A stretch of DNA of 64,000 nt from Rhodobacter calidifons (GCF_011174775.1 NZ_JAANHS010000009.1:1-64000); one strand, 5' to 3'. Numbered from the stretch's first letter, positions 16,554 to 25,966 are shown. Numbers and translations: made by a program. Notes: generated by a model not told the origin, from the sequence alone.

Positions 16554-17150
16554 TTAGCCCGCCCCGCCGCGCGCGCGCAAGGCCTCGGCCACCCGGTCCG
16601 CATCGTCCAGCGCGGCCAGAACGCCCGGGACCAGCACCCGCCAGCGCGGCGGGCGGGGCGACCGGGCGCGCCAGCTGGCCTCGATCTGGGCCATGCGCTG
16701 GAGCATCACCGGGATGAAGCGGATCACCAGCGCGAAGGCCAGCGCCAGCCGACGCGGCGGCAGAAGCGGCGAGAGCGGCCGCGCCAGCCCTTGAAAGACC
16801 GCCAGCATGTCGGACAGGCGGGTGGTCATGGTGACGAAGTTCGCCAGCGCCACCGCCGTCAGCATCCGCAACAGGATGGCCGCCCCGCCGGTCAGGTCGG
16901 CGGTCCAGAGGTGCCAGAGGCCGACCACCAGCACGAAGGGCCAGAGCGGCCAGAGCAGCCGCGCCCCGGTGCGAGCGAAGCCTCTGCCTGCGGTCATGTA
17001 GAGCCCGGCCGTGGCCAGCGCCGCCCCGGCCAGCAGGACCGGCGCGGACAGAAGCAGAAGCCCCGTCGTCGCCAGGGCCAGCAGGGCCAGCTTCGGCCCG
17101 GCAGGCCAGCGGTGCGCCCAGGTCTCAACCGGCGAGGTCAGCGTCAGCAT
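16554..17150 (-). CDS. bioN: ECF transporter T component BioN
   Basis: A 198-residue membrane protein of the EcfT family with about five hydrophobic segments and the coupling motif region ASWRARSPRPPRW toward the C-terminus, which contacts the ATPase. Its start overlaps the end of bioM by 26 bp. It transmits ATP hydrolysis to BioY. Confidence 0.92.
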   Translation of the reverse strand: MLTLTSPVETWAHRWPAGPKLALLALATTGLLLLSAPVLLAGAALATAGLYMTAGRGFARTGARLLWPLWPFVLVVGLWHLWTADLTGGAAILLRMLTAVALANFVTMTTRLSDMLAVFQGLARPLSPLLPPRRLALAFALVIRFIPVMLQRMAQIEASWRARSPRPPRWRVLVPGVLAALDDADRVAEALRARGGAG

Positions 17151-17856
17151 CCTGGGCTCCGATCCGGGCCATTTCGGCGGTGAAGGCGGGGATGACCGTC
17201 TGCGGGGGGCCGTCGGCCACGATCTGCCCGGCCTCGAGCCAGAGGAGGCGGTCGCAGGTCTGAAGGCTGGCGGGGTCGTGGGTGATCGTCACCAGGCGCT
17301 GCGGCAGGGCGGCAAAGCGCCGCGCGAGCCGCGCCTGTGTCGGCAGGTCAAGCCCGGCAAGCGGCTCGTCCAGGAGGATCGTGCGCGGTTCCATCAGCAG
17401 GACCGACAGAAGGCAGAGATAGTGCCGCTGGCCCTGGCTGAGCGTCGAGACCGGCGCGCTGGCCCAATGGGTGCGCCCCTCGGCCTGAAGGATCTCGCGG
17501 GCGCGGGCCAGCGCCCTGGCCTGGGGCAGGCCCTGCTGGGCGAGGCCGAAGGCCAGTTCCTCTTCGACGGTGGGAAAGAGGATCTGGTGGTCGGGGTTCT
17601 GGAACAGGATGCCAAGCGCCGCCACCGCGGCGCGGCGGTCGGCAAAGGGGTCGAAGCCGTCCACCCGCACCGTGCCGCTGTCCGGCGCGATCAGCCCGGC
17701 GATCAGGCGCAGAAGCGTGGTCTTGCCCGAGCCGTTCCGGCCCAGAACGCCGATCCGCCGTTCCGTCAGGCGCAGGTTCAGCCCCCGCAGGACGGCGCGG
17801 TCGCCCAGGCGGACGCTGGCCGAGGCGATCTCGATCCCGGAAGAGGGGTCAGGCAT
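17125..17856 (-). CDS. bioM: ECF transporter ATPase BioM
   Basis: A 243-residue ABC ATPase, first gene of the biotin uptake operon bioMNY known from Rhodobacter capsulatus. Walker A is GRNGSGKTTLL, the signature is LSQGQRHYL (with Gln-Gly in place of Gly-Gly), and Walker B is ILLDEPLAGLD. It is a cytosolic, membrane-associated energy-coupling subunit. Confidence 0.94.
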   Translation of the reverse strand: MPDPSSGIEIASASVRLGDRAVLRGLNLRLTERRIGVLGRNGSGKTTLLRLIAGLIAPDSGTVRVDGFDPFADRRAAVAALGILFQNPDHQILFPTVEEELAFGLAQQGLPQARALARAREILQAEGRTHWASAPVSTLSQGQRHYLCLLSVLLMEPRTILLDEPLAGLDLPTQARLARRFAALPQRLVTITHDPASLQTCDRLLWLEAGQIVADGPPQTVIPAFTAEMARIGAQDADADLAG

Positions 17857-18018
17857 GGGCGGCCCTGCGGTGAACTGGCGGCCCTTCTAGCCGCAGTTCC
17901 GCGCCTGCGGAAGGGGGCGCTGCGGGCGAAGGGGTCGCTGCGGGCCATGACAAACCCCAGGCCGTTGCCGACCCGGGGCCCGCCATGGCCCGACCCGGAG
18001 ACCGGGGCGCCGGATGGC

Positions 18019-18280
18019 TTAACGGCAGTCGGCGATGAAGCGGTTGCCGTACTGGTCGCGGTAATAGCACTTGCCGCGCTGCGGCGCCGGGCCGATCAGC
18101 TGCGAGGCGGCGACGCCGACAATCGCGCCGACCACGGCGCCCTTCTCGCGGTCCTTGTCCGAAGAGACGGCGGCCCCGACCGCCGCCCCGCCAAGGGCGC
18201 CGATGGCGGCGTTCTGTTCGGCGGGGGTGCGCGGCCAGCCCGGCCAGGAACAGGGGAAGGATCAGGAAGGAACGGGTCAT
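18019..18280 (-). pseudogene. Frameshifted glycine-zipper lipoprotein gene
   Basis: From the ATG at 18280, behind a good GGAG, the frame gives a lipoprotein signal MTRSFLILPLFLAGLAA. At about 18229-18231 the frame is lost: the next frame continues as TPAEQNAAIGALGGAAVGAA, a glycine zipper, and ends KCYYRDQYGNRFIADCR with a stop at 18019-18021. Restoring two bases (TG, making GCG TGC) would create the expected lipobox LAAC. The downstream frame has no start codon of its own. It is either a genuine 2-nt deletion or a sequence error. An intact relative of the same style is at 36021. Confidence 0.75.
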
Positions 18281-18410
18281 TCTGTGGCTCCGATAGGTGA
18301 GTCTGCGGCGGGATGATAACGCCTTGGCGGGCCGATGGTTCCACTTTTCGTGCATCGCCCGCCACCTGGGCGGATTCCGACCGACCGGCTGTTGCCTCGG
18401 TCGGCGCGGC

Positions 18411-19694
18411 TCAGCCCGCGCGCGCGGCGGCGACGGAGGCCTCGAGGATCTCCATCGCCTCGGCGAAATGGGCGTCGGGGATGGTGATCGGGGCGAGGAA
18501 GCGGATCACGTTGCCATAGACGCCGCAGGTCAAGAGGATCAGGCCACGCTTCTGCGCCTCTGCCCGCACGCGGCCGGTGAAGCCCGCATCGGGTTCCTTC
18601 GTGCCCGGCTTGCCGAATTCGACCGCGACCATGAAGCCGGGGCCGCGGATGTCGATGATCTCGGGCGTGGTGGCGCGCAGGGCCTCGAGCCGCTGTTTCA
18701 GCCGGCTGCCAAGTTCGTTGGCGCGGGCGCAGAGGTCTTCCTCCTCGATCACGTCCAGCACGGCATTGGCGGCAGCGATCCCCAGGGGGTTGCCGGCATA
18801 GGTGCCGCCCAGGCCGCCGGGGTTGGCGGCATCCATCAGCTCCGCCCGGCCGGTAACGGCGGCCAGAGGCAGCCCGCCCGCCAGCCCCTTGGCCATGGTG
18901 GTCAGATCGGCCGCCACCCCGTGCATCTCCATCGCGAAGAGGTGGCCGGTGCGGGCAAAGCCGGTCTGCACCTCGTCGGCGATCATCACGATTCCGTGCT
19001 GGTCGCACAAGCTCCGGATCGCCTTCACGAGGTCGGTCGGTGCGGGGTAGAACCCGCCTTCGCCCTGCACGGGTTCGAAGATGATCGCGGCCACCCGGGC
19101 CGGGTCGAGGTCGGCCTTGAACAGCTTTTCGATCCCTGCCATCGCGTCCTTCGTCGAAATCCCGTGCGGCTCCATCGGGAAGGGGACGTGGAAGACATCC
19201 GGCATCATCGCGCCGAAACCCTTCTTGTAGGGCTCCACCTTGCCGGTCAGCGACATGCCCATGAAGGTCCGGCCGTGGAAGCCGCCGCCGAAGGCGATGA
19301 CGGCGTTGCGGCCCGTGGCGATGCGGGCGATCTTGATCGCGTTCTCGCAGGCCTCGGCGCCGGTGGTCACGAAGATCGTCTTCTTCTTGAAGGTCCCCGG
19401 CACCTTCTCGTTCAGACGCTCGGCCAGCCGGATGTAGTTCTCGTAGGGCATCACCTGATGGCAGGTGTGGGTGAAGCGGCTCATCTGGTCGGCCACGGCG
19501 GCCATCACCTTCGGGTGGCAATGCCCGGTGTTCACCACCGCGATCCCGGCGGCGAAGTCGATGTAGCGGTTGCCCTCGATGTCCCAGACCTCGGCGTTCA
19601 GCGCCCGATCCGCGTAGATCTGCGTCATCATCCCCACCCCGCGCGAGATGGCATCGTCGCGGCGCTTGGCAACTTCGGCGTTCAGCATGGTCAT
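18411..19694 (-). CDS. gabT: 4-aminobutyrate aminotransferase
   Basis: A 427-residue class III PLP aminotransferase that converts GABA and 2-oxoglutarate to succinate semialdehyde and glutamate. Motifs are TTGAEACENAIKIAR for phosphate binding, EPVQGEGGFYPAP, ADEVQTGFARTG, and TTMAKGLAGGLPLAA with the PLP Lys. The ATG at 19694 follows GGAG at 5-nt spacing. No gabD is adjacent. Other omega-transaminases are possible but GabT fits best. Confidence 0.9.
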   Translation of the reverse strand: MTMLNAEVAKRRDDAISRGVGMMTQIYADRALNAEVWDIEGNRYIDFAAGIAVVNTGHCHPKVMAAVADQMSRFTHTCHQVMPYENYIRLAERLNEKVPGTFKKKTIFVTTGAEACENAIKIARIATGRNAVIAFGGGFHGRTFMGMSLTGKVEPYKKGFGAMMPDVFHVPFPMEPHGISTKDAMAGIEKLFKADLDPARVAAIIFEPVQGEGGFYPAPTDLVKAIRSLCDQHGIVMIADEVQTGFARTGHLFAMEMHGVAADLTTMAKGLAGGLPLAAVTGRAELMDAANPGGLGGTYAGNPLGIAAANAVLDVIEEEDLCARANELGSRLKQRLEALRATTPEIIDIRGPGFMVAVEFGKPGTKEPDAGFTGRVRAEAQKRGLILLTCGVYGNVIRFLAPITIPDAHFAEAMEILEASVAAARAG

Positions 19695-19856
19695 CGCTCT
19701 CCAGAAGGCATGTCACCCGCAAAGACCGGACTCGGACCTCGGGGCCTTGCCGCCATTTGATCAAATATCCGCGCCAACTGCAATGCTTGTGACCGGAGAT
19801 CCGGATCACGTTCAGCATTCCTTAACCTTCCCCGGCGCAGACTGGCCAGAGCGGAC

Positions 19857-21017
19857 ATGACGGAGATGCCGATGGCGGATGGTCAGCTTGCGAACCACTC
19901 TTGCGCCCTGACGGTCGAGGATCGGCGCGACCGGCTGCGGCTGGCGCGGTCGCGGCGCGTGGGGGCGGTGACCTGGCACCGGCTGATGGCCGAACACGGC
20001 TCGGCCCGGGCGGCGCTGGCGGCCCTGCCCGGAATCGCCGCCGCGGCCGGGGTCGAGGATTACGAGGTCTGCCCGATGGGCGTGGTGCTGGCCGAGGAAC
20101 GCCAGGGGCTTGCTGCGGGCGCCCGGCTGCTGGTTCATGGCGAGGCCGACTATCCCCGCGCCCTTTCCGACATCCCCGATGCGCCGCCGGTCCTGTGGGT
20201 GAGGGGCGACGTTTCCCTGCTTCATCGCCCGGCCATCGGCATGGTCGGCGCGCGCAACGCCTCGTCGCTGGGGATGCGCATGGCGCGCAGGCTGGGGCAG
20301 GGCCTGTCCGAGGCCGGGTTCACGGTGGTCTCGGGTCTCGCCCGCGGCATCGACACCGCCGCGCATGAGGCTGCGCTGGAGGGCGAAGGGCGAACGGTCG
20401 CGGTGATGGCCGGCGGGATCGACGTGATCTACCCGGCGGAAAACGACGGCCTTGCCCGCCTGATCGACGAAAGGGGCTGCCGGATCAGCGAACACCCGCC
20501 GGGGCTGGAGCCTCAGGCCCGCCACTTCCCCCTGCGCAACCGCATCGTCGCGGGCCTGTCGCGTGCCGTTGTCGTGGTCGAGGCGGCGTCGAAATCCGGC
20601 AGTCTCATCACCGCGAAGGCGGCGCTCGACTATGGGCGCGAGGTGATGGCGGTGCCCGGCCACCCGTTCGATGCCCGCGCCTCGGGCTGCAACGGGCTCA
20701 TCCGCGACGGGGCGCTTCTGGTGCGCGGTCCGCAGGACGTGCTGGAGGCGCTGGGCGCCCCGACCGATGCGCGGCCCGAACCGGTCATGCAGCTTGCGCC
20801 CCTGCCCGGGCCGGAGGCGCCGCAGCGCCCGCTGAAGGATGTGGCGCTGCTGCATTCCATGATCCTGAACCGGCTTGGCCCCAGCCCGCTGGCCGAGGAT
20901 CAGCTGCTGCGCGATCTGAAGGTCACCTCGGCCCAGCTTGCGCCCGAACTGCTGAGCCTGGAACTCGAAGGCCGCATTGCCCGTCAGCCGGGCGGGCTGC
21001 TGGCGCGGGTGGACTGA
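19857..21017 (+). CDS. dprA: DNA-processing protein DprA (Smf)
   Basis: A 386-residue protein that loads RecA on incoming single-stranded DNA. The Rossmann-like core is clear: IGMVGARNASSLGMRMA, VVSGLARGIDTAAHEAAL, VMAGGIDVIYPAEN, FPLRNRIVAGLSRAVVVVEA and SGSLITAKAALDYGREVMAV. A C-terminal winged-helix (DML1-like) segment ends at VD. The first ATG is used; a second at 19869 is also possible. Confidence 0.95.
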   Translation: MTEMPMADGQLANHSCALTVEDRRDRLRLARSRRVGAVTWHRLMAEHGSARAALAALPGIAAAAGVEDYEVCPMGVVLAEERQGLAAGARLLVHGEADYPRALSDIPDAPPVLWVRGDVSLLHRPAIGMVGARNASSLGMRMARRLGQGLSEAGFTVVSGLARGIDTAAHEAALEGEGRTVAVMAGGIDVIYPAENDGLARLIDERGCRISEHPPGLEPQARHFPLRNRIVAGLSRAVVVVEAASKSGSLITAKAALDYGREVMAVPGHPFDARASGCNGLIRDGALLVRGPQDVLEALGAPTDARPEPVMQLAPLPGPEAPQRPLKDVALLHSMILNRLGPSPLAEDQLLRDLKVTSAQLAPELLSLELEGRIARQPGGLLARVD

Positions 21018-21128
21018 CCGCACCGCCAGGCGCCGCTCACCCCTCCCCTGCGGTCGATCTTCGCTCTGGCATCCGCCGGCGAGGAGCGACCGAACGGAAG
21101 CGACGAGCGTCCGTTTGCCCCCCCCCGG

Positions 21129-21157
21129 TTGACAAGTCTGCCGCGACACCCACATGG
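21129..21157 (+). promoter_or_regulatory. Candidate promoter of topA
   Basis: A perfect -35 TTGACA at 21129-21134 is followed after 17 bp by a weak -10 ACATGG at 21152-21157, about 40 bp before the topA start. The -10 match is poor, so this is tentative. Confidence 0.4.
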
Positions 21158-21197
21158 TGCCGCGCCGTCCGTGGGGCCTTGGAGCGTTGGGAAACAC

Positions 21198-23792
21198 ATG
21201 CCAGTCGTCGTCGTCGAATCCCCAGCCAAGGCCAAGACAATCAACAAATATCTCGGCCCCGACTTCACGGTTCTCGCCTCTTACGGCCATGTCCGTGACC
21301 TGCCGGCGAAGGATGGCTCGGTCGATCCCGAACATGGCTTCGACATGCTGTGGGAAGTCGCCCCCGAATCGAAGAAACACGTCCGCGCCATCGCCGAGGC
21401 GCTGAAGTCCGACGACACGCTGATCCTTGCGACCGACCCCGACCGCGAGGGCGAGGCGATCAGCTGGCACCTGAAGGAGGCCCTGCAAGGCAGCCTGAAG
21501 AAAGGCAAGAAGGTCGCCCGCGTCACCTTCAACGCCATCACCAAGGACGCCGTGACCAAGGCGATGAAGGAACCGCGCGACATCGACACACCGCTGGTCG
21601 AGGCCTATCTCGCCCGTCGCGCGCTGGACTATCTGGTGGGCTTCACCCTGTCGCCGGTCCTGTGGCGCAAGCTGCCGGGCGCGAAATCGGCGGGCCGGGT
21701 GCAATCGGTCTGCCTGCGGCTGATCGTCGAGCGCGAGATGGAGATCGAGGCCTTCAAGGCCCAGGAATACTGGACGGTGAAGGCCGTGTTCCGCACCCCG
21801 CGCGGGCAGGAGTTCGAGGCCGGGATGGTCACTCTGGGCGGCAGGAAGCTGACCAAGTTCGACATCCCGACCGCCACCGCTGCCGAACTGGCCGTCCAGG
21901 CCGCGAAATCGCGCGACTTCAAGGTTCTGGCGGTGGAATCGAAACCTGCCACCCGCAATCCCTGGCCGCCCTTCATGACCTCGACCCTGCAACAGGAGGC
22001 CAGCCGCAAATACGGCATGGGCGCCAAGCAGTGCATGAACGCGGCACAGCGGCTGTATGAGGCGGGCTATATCACCTACATGCGGACCGACGGGATCGAC
22101 ATGGCGCCCGAGGCGGTGATGGCCGCCCGCGACGAGATCAGGCGGCGGTTCGGCGAGGCCTATGTTCCGGAATCTCCCAGGATGTACAAGAACAAGGCCA
22201 AGAATGCTCAGGAAGCACATGAATGCATCCGGCCGACGGACATGGCCCTCGGTCCCGAGAAGATCCGGGTCGAGGAGGATCAGCGCAAGCTCTACGACCT
22301 GATCTGGAAGCGGACGATTGCCAGCCAGATGGCCGCCGCGCGGCTGGAGCGGACGGCGGTGGACGTGGCCTCGCCCGATGGTCAGGTGGGGTTCCGGGCC
22401 AATGGTCAGGTGGTGCTGTTCGATGGCTATCTCAAGGTCTATGACCAGGGCCGCGACGACCGGCAGGAGGGTGAGGAGGACGAAGAGGGCCGCCTGCCGC
22501 AGGTGATGCAGGGCGAGGCGCTGGACAAGGGCGCGGTGACGCCGGAGCAGCATTTCACCCAGCCCCCGCCGCGCTATACCGAGGCGACGCTGGTCAAGCG
22601 GATGGAAGAGTTGGGGATCGGGCGGCCGTCCACCTATGCCTCGATCCTGACCACGATCGTTGACCGGGAATATGTGCGGAAGGAGAAGAACCGTCTGATC
22701 CCCGAGGACAAGGGGCGTCTGGTGACGGCCTTCCTGGCGAATTTCTTCAAGCGCTATGTCGAGTATGATTTCACCGCCGATCTTGAGGCGCAGCTGGACG
22801 ATGTCTCGGCCGGAGAGCGCGACTACAAGGACGTGCTGGCCCGCTTCTGGCGCGACTTTTCGGCGGCGGTGGCCGAGACGGCGGACCTGCGCATCGGCGA
22901 GGTGCTGGAGAAGCTGGACGAGTTCCTGGCCCCGCATCTTTACCCGCCGCGGGCGGATGGCGGCGATCCCCGGATCTGCCCGACCTGCGGGACGGGGCGG
23001 CTGCATCTGAAGACGGCGCGGTCGGGCGGGGCCTTCATCGGCTGCGGCAACTATCCGGAATGCCGCTACACGCGGCCTTTGGCGGGGGATGCCGAGAGCG
23101 TGGCCTCGGACGGGCGGGTGCTGGGGCTGGACGAGGCGGGCAACGAGATCAGCCTGCGGGCGGGGCGGTTCGGGCCCTACGTCCAGCGGGGCGAGGCCAG
23201 CGAGACCAATCCGAAACCGGACCGGGCGAGCCTGCCGAAGGGGTGGACTCCCGATGGGCTGACTTTGGAGCGGGCGCTGGCGCTGCTGTCGCTGCCGCGC
23301 GAGGTTGGCAGGCATCCCGAGGATGGCGTGCCGGTCGAGGCGGGGATCGGGCGGTTCGGGCCCTATGTGAAGCATGGCTCGGTCTATGCGAACCTGCCGG
23401 AGGTCGAGGAGGTCTTCACCATCGGGATGAACCGGGCGGTGGAAGTGCTGGCCCAGAAGGCGAGCCGGGGCCGGGGCAGGGCCGCCCCTGCGGGGCCGCT
23501 GAAGGTGCTGGGGGCGCATCCGGACGGCGGCGAGGTCCAGGTGATGCCGGGTCGCTACGGGCCCTATGTGAAGTGGGAGAAGGTCAACGCGACGCTGCCG
23601 AAGGGGGTGGAGCCGGAGGCGGTCACGCTGGAGGAGGCGCTGGCCCTGATCGCCGAGAAGGCGGGGAAGGCGGGGGGGAAGAAGAAGGCGGTCCCGAAGA
23701 AGGCGGCGGCCAAGCCTGCGGCGAAGAAGGCCCCAGCGAAGGCGGGGGTGAAGAAGGCGGCTCCGAAGAAGCAGGCGGCCAAGGCAGAGTAA
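21198..23792 (+). CDS. topA: DNA topoisomerase I (type IA)
   Basis: An 864-residue enzyme that relaxes negative supercoils. The TOPRIM domain starts VVESPAKAKTINKYLG and contains the acidic ATDPDREGEAISWHL motif. The active-site Tyr is residue 294 in ITYMRTDGIDM. One Cys4 zinc ribbon (CPTCGTGRLHL ... CGNYPECRY) follows, then three repeated RFGPYV/RYGPYV modules and a Lys/Ala-rich tail. The longer frame starting at 21129 covers the promoter and is rejected. Confidence 0.97.
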   Translation: MPVVVVESPAKAKTINKYLGPDFTVLASYGHVRDLPAKDGSVDPEHGFDMLWEVAPESKKHVRAIAEALKSDDTLILATDPDREGEAISWHLKEALQGSLKKGKKVARVTFNAITKDAVTKAMKEPRDIDTPLVEAYLARRALDYLVGFTLSPVLWRKLPGAKSAGRVQSVCLRLIVEREMEIEAFKAQEYWTVKAVFRTPRGQEFEAGMVTLGGRKLTKFDIPTATAAELAVQAAKSRDFKVLAVESKPATRNPWPPFMTSTLQQEASRKYGMGAKQCMNAAQRLYEAGYITYMRTDGIDMAPEAVMAARDEIRRRFGEAYVPESPRMYKNKAKNAQEAHECIRPTDMALGPEKIRVEEDQRKLYDLIWKRTIASQMAAARLERTAVDVASPDGQVGFRANGQVVLFDGYLKVYDQGRDDRQEGEEDEEGRLPQVMQGEALDKGAVTPEQHFTQPPPRYTEATLVKRMEELGIGRPSTYASILTTIVDREYVRKEKNRLIPEDKGRLVTAFLANFFKRYVEYDFTADLEAQLDDVSAGERDYKDVLARFWRDFSAAVAETADLRIGEVLEKLDEFLAPHLYPPRADGGDPRICPTCGTGRLHLKTARSGGAFIGCGNYPECRYTRPLAGDAESVASDGRVLGLDEAGNEISLRAGRFGPYVQRGEASETNPKPDRASLPKGWTPDGLTLERALALLSLPREVGRHPEDGVPVEAGIGRFGPYVKHGSVYANLPEVEEVFTIGMNRAVEVLAQKASRGRGRAAPAGPLKVLGAHPDGGEVQVMPGRYGPYVKWEKVNATLPKGVEPEAVTLEEALALIAEKAGKAGGKKKAVPKKAAAKPAAKKAPAKAGVKKAAPKKQAAKAE

Positions 23793-23848
23793 GCGCCGCG
23801 CGCGGCGCCATTTTCCAGCCCAATGAAATCAAGAGGTTGGTTGCGGGC
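23793..23848. repeat. Dispersed element with GCGCCGCG/CGCGGCGC palindrome, copy 2
   Basis: Directly after the topA stop, a 16-bp perfect palindrome (23793-23808) is followed by CATTTT and the tail GAAATCAAGAGGTTG. It matches the copy at 6546. Here it could also act as the topA terminator, although the T-run is only four long. Confidence 0.65.
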
Positions 23849-23966
23849 CTTTACCCGGGCTTAACCTTTTGGCACGGCATTTCGGGGCGGCTCGTCGCGC
23901 AGTTCGCGCTCTCCTCTCTGGGGTGGCGTACCGATGAGGACGCAGGGGTCCCTCCCGTTCGGCGGG

Positions 23967-24014
23967 CCAAGACTTTTCGAAAAGTCTTGGCAAAAGTTTT
24001 CGAAAACTTTTGCC
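23967..24014. repeat. Tandem TTCGAA-centred perfect palindromes, copy 1
   Basis: Two perfect palindromes overlap by 2 bp: 24 bp at 23967-23990 (half-site CCAAGACTTTTC) and 26 bp at 23989-24014 (half-site GGCAAAAGTTTTC). They lie between the convergent topA and choV genes, 12 bp from the choV stop. A related pair is at 41621-41665. Either strand would form strong hairpins, so bidirectional termination is plausible. Confidence 0.85.
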
Positions 24015-24025
24015 CCCGGTGTCCG

Positions 24026-25054
24026 TCAGCCGCGCGGGTTGATGAGCTTGGCGATCAGCCCCGCCGTCCGAACCATCCCGAGGTTGCGGCCGTTTTCCGT
24101 CACCACCAGTTCGGCCACGCCCTGCGCCATCAGGTCCATGATGTCCTTCACAGGCGTTTCGGCATCCAGCGCGCGGGCATGGGCCGAGGCTTCACCGGCC
24201 TCCATCACGTCGCGGGCGGTGAGCACCCCGAGCGGGTTCATGTGCGCGACGAAATCGGCCACATAGTCCGAAACCGGGTTCGCGATGATCTCGCGCGCGG
24301 TGCCGCACTGGACGATCCGCCCGCCCTCCATCAGCGCGATGCGGTTGCCGATCTTGAAGGCCTCGTCGAGGTCGTGGCTGACGAAGACGATGGTGCGCTT
24401 CAGCTTCTGTTGCAGGTCCAGAAGCTCGTCCTGCAACTTCGACCGGATCAGCGGGTCAAGCGCGCTGAACGGTTCGTCCATCAGCAGGATCGGCGCTTCG
24501 GTCACGAAGGCGCGGGCCAGGCCCACACGCTGCTGCATCCCGCCCGAGAGGTCGCCCACCTTGCGGTCGGCCCATTGCGACAGGTTCACCAGCTCCAGCT
24601 GGGCATCGACGCGGGGGCGGCGCTGGGCGGGGGGGATGCCGGCAAGCTCCAGCCCCAGGCCCACGTTTTCGCGCACCGTGCGCCAGGGCAGCAGGCCGAA
24701 CTGCTGGAACACCATGGCGACGCGCGTCGCGCGCAGGCGGCGGAGCGTCGCCGGGTCGGCCTTCGTCACCGAGACCATGCGGTCGCCGTCCAGCACCCGC
24801 ACCTCGCCCCTGACCACGGGGTTCAGCGCATTGACCCCGCGCAGAAGCGTGGACTTGCCGCTGCCCGACAGCCCCATCAGCACCAGGATCTCGCCCTCGG
24901 CCACCGAGAGCGTGCAGTCGTGCACCCCCAGCACCTGGCCGGTGGCCTGCTGCACCTCGGCCCGCGACTTGCCCTGATCCATCAGCGGCAGGGCGGTGTC
25001 GGGCCGGTCGCCGAAGACGATGGAAACGCGGTCGAACTCGACGGCATTGGTCAT
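24026..25054 (-). CDS. choV: Choline ABC transporter ATP-binding protein
   Basis: A 342-residue ATPase of the ProV/OpuAA type. Walker A is LMGLSGSGKSTLLRGVN, the signature is DLSGGMQQRVGLARAF, Walker B is ILLMDEPFSALDPL, and a C-terminal CBS-like region (ETPVKDIMDLMAQGVAELVV) follows. The N-terminal insert before Walker A is typical of ChoV. The ATG overlaps the choW stop (ATGA). It powers uptake for the choline/betaine pathway. Confidence 0.92.
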   Translation of the reverse strand: MTNAVEFDRVSIVFGDRPDTALPLMDQGKSRAEVQQATGQVLGVHDCTLSVAEGEILVLMGLSGSGKSTLLRGVNALNPVVRGEVRVLDGDRMVSVTKADPATLRRLRATRVAMVFQQFGLLPWRTVRENVGLGLELAGIPPAQRRPRVDAQLELVNLSQWADRKVGDLSGGMQQRVGLARAFVTEAPILLMDEPFSALDPLIRSKLQDELLDLQQKLKRTIVFVSHDLDEAFKIGNRIALMEGGRIVQCGTAREIIANPVSDYVADFVAHMNPLGVLTARDVMEAGEASAHARALDAETPVKDIMDLMAQGVAELVVTENGRNLGMVRTAGLIAKLINPRG

Positions 25055-25902
25055 TTGCGCGCCACCCTCAGCATGCGGTCCAGCATGATCGCCACCACGA
25101 CGATCACCATGCCCGATTCGAACCCGAGCGCGGAATTGTTCTGCCCCAGCGCCCGCACCACGGGGATGCCCAGGCCGTTGGCGCCCACCATGGCGGCGAT
25201 GACCACCATCGACAGCGACAGCATGATGGTCTGCGTCAGCCCCGCCATGATCTGCGGCAGGGCATAGGGCAGTTCCACCTTCCACAGCTTCTGTCGGGGC
25301 GTGGCGCCAAAGGCGGTTGCGGCCTCGATCAGCGCCGTGGGCGTGGCCGAGATGCCAAGGTAGGTGAGCCGGATCGGCGCGGGGACGACGAAGATCACCG
25401 TGGCCAGCAGGCCCGGCACCATGCCAAGGCCGAAGAAGACCACGGCGGGGATCAGATAGACGAAGGTGGGCAGGGTCTGCATCAGGTCGAGGATCGGCGA
25501 CATCGCGGCGTAAAGCCGGGGCCGGTGCGCGGCGGCGATGCCGATGGGCACCCCGATCGCCATGCAGATCAGGCAGGAATAGAACAGCAGGACGAGGCTT
25601 TCCGTGGTGGCCTTCCAGTAGCCCTGGTTCAGGATGTAGAGGAAACCCAGAAGCACCAGAAGGCAGGTTTTCCAGGACCTTTGCAGCACCCAGGTCAGCG
25701 CGACGAACAGCGCCACGACGATCAGCGGATGCGGCCACTGGATCAGCGACAGCGTGGCGTTGATGAGCCAGCCGAAGGCATCGCTGATCCCGTCGAACAG
25801 CGGGCGCGCATTGGCTTTCAGCCAGTCCACGGCCTGTTTGGCCGCCCAGCCCACCGGAATCTTCTGGAAAAGCCACGGAAAGGTGGTTTGCAGCCAGTCC
25901 AC
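25051..25902 (-). CDS. choW: Choline ABC transporter permease
   Basis: A 283-residue inner-membrane permease with about seven hydrophobic segments. A binding-protein-dependent transport module includes the EAA-like loop ALIEAATAFGATPRQKLWKVELPYALPQI (seen in pieces at residues 190-220). It lies between choX and choV in one leftward operon. Confidence 0.92.
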   Translation of the reverse strand: MDWLQTTFPWLFQKIPVGWAAKQAVDWLKANARPLFDGISDAFGWLINATLSLIQWPHPLIVVALFVALTWVLQRSWKTCLLVLLGFLYILNQGYWKATTESLVLLFYSCLICMAIGVPIGIAAAHRPRLYAAMSPILDLMQTLPTFVYLIPAVVFFGLGMVPGLLATVIFVVPAPIRLTYLGISATPTALIEAATAFGATPRQKLWKVELPYALPQIMAGLTQTIMLSLSMVVIAAMVGANGLGIPVVRALGQNNSALGFESGMVIVVVAIMLDRMLRVARK

Positions 25903-25966
25903 GTCGGTCCCCCCCGTTCAGCCGGGTCGAAAGCGGCGGCCGGGTTGAGCCCCGGCCTGCCGAAGC

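Noticed and set aside
17857-18018. Possible gene between bioM and the broken lipoprotein
   Set aside because: No frame with a start signal or protein-like composition; treated as spacer.
19812-23519. 1235-residue open frame antisense to dprA and topA
   Set aside because: Arg/Pro/Gly/His-rich composition without domains; it mirrors the codon positions of two certain genes.
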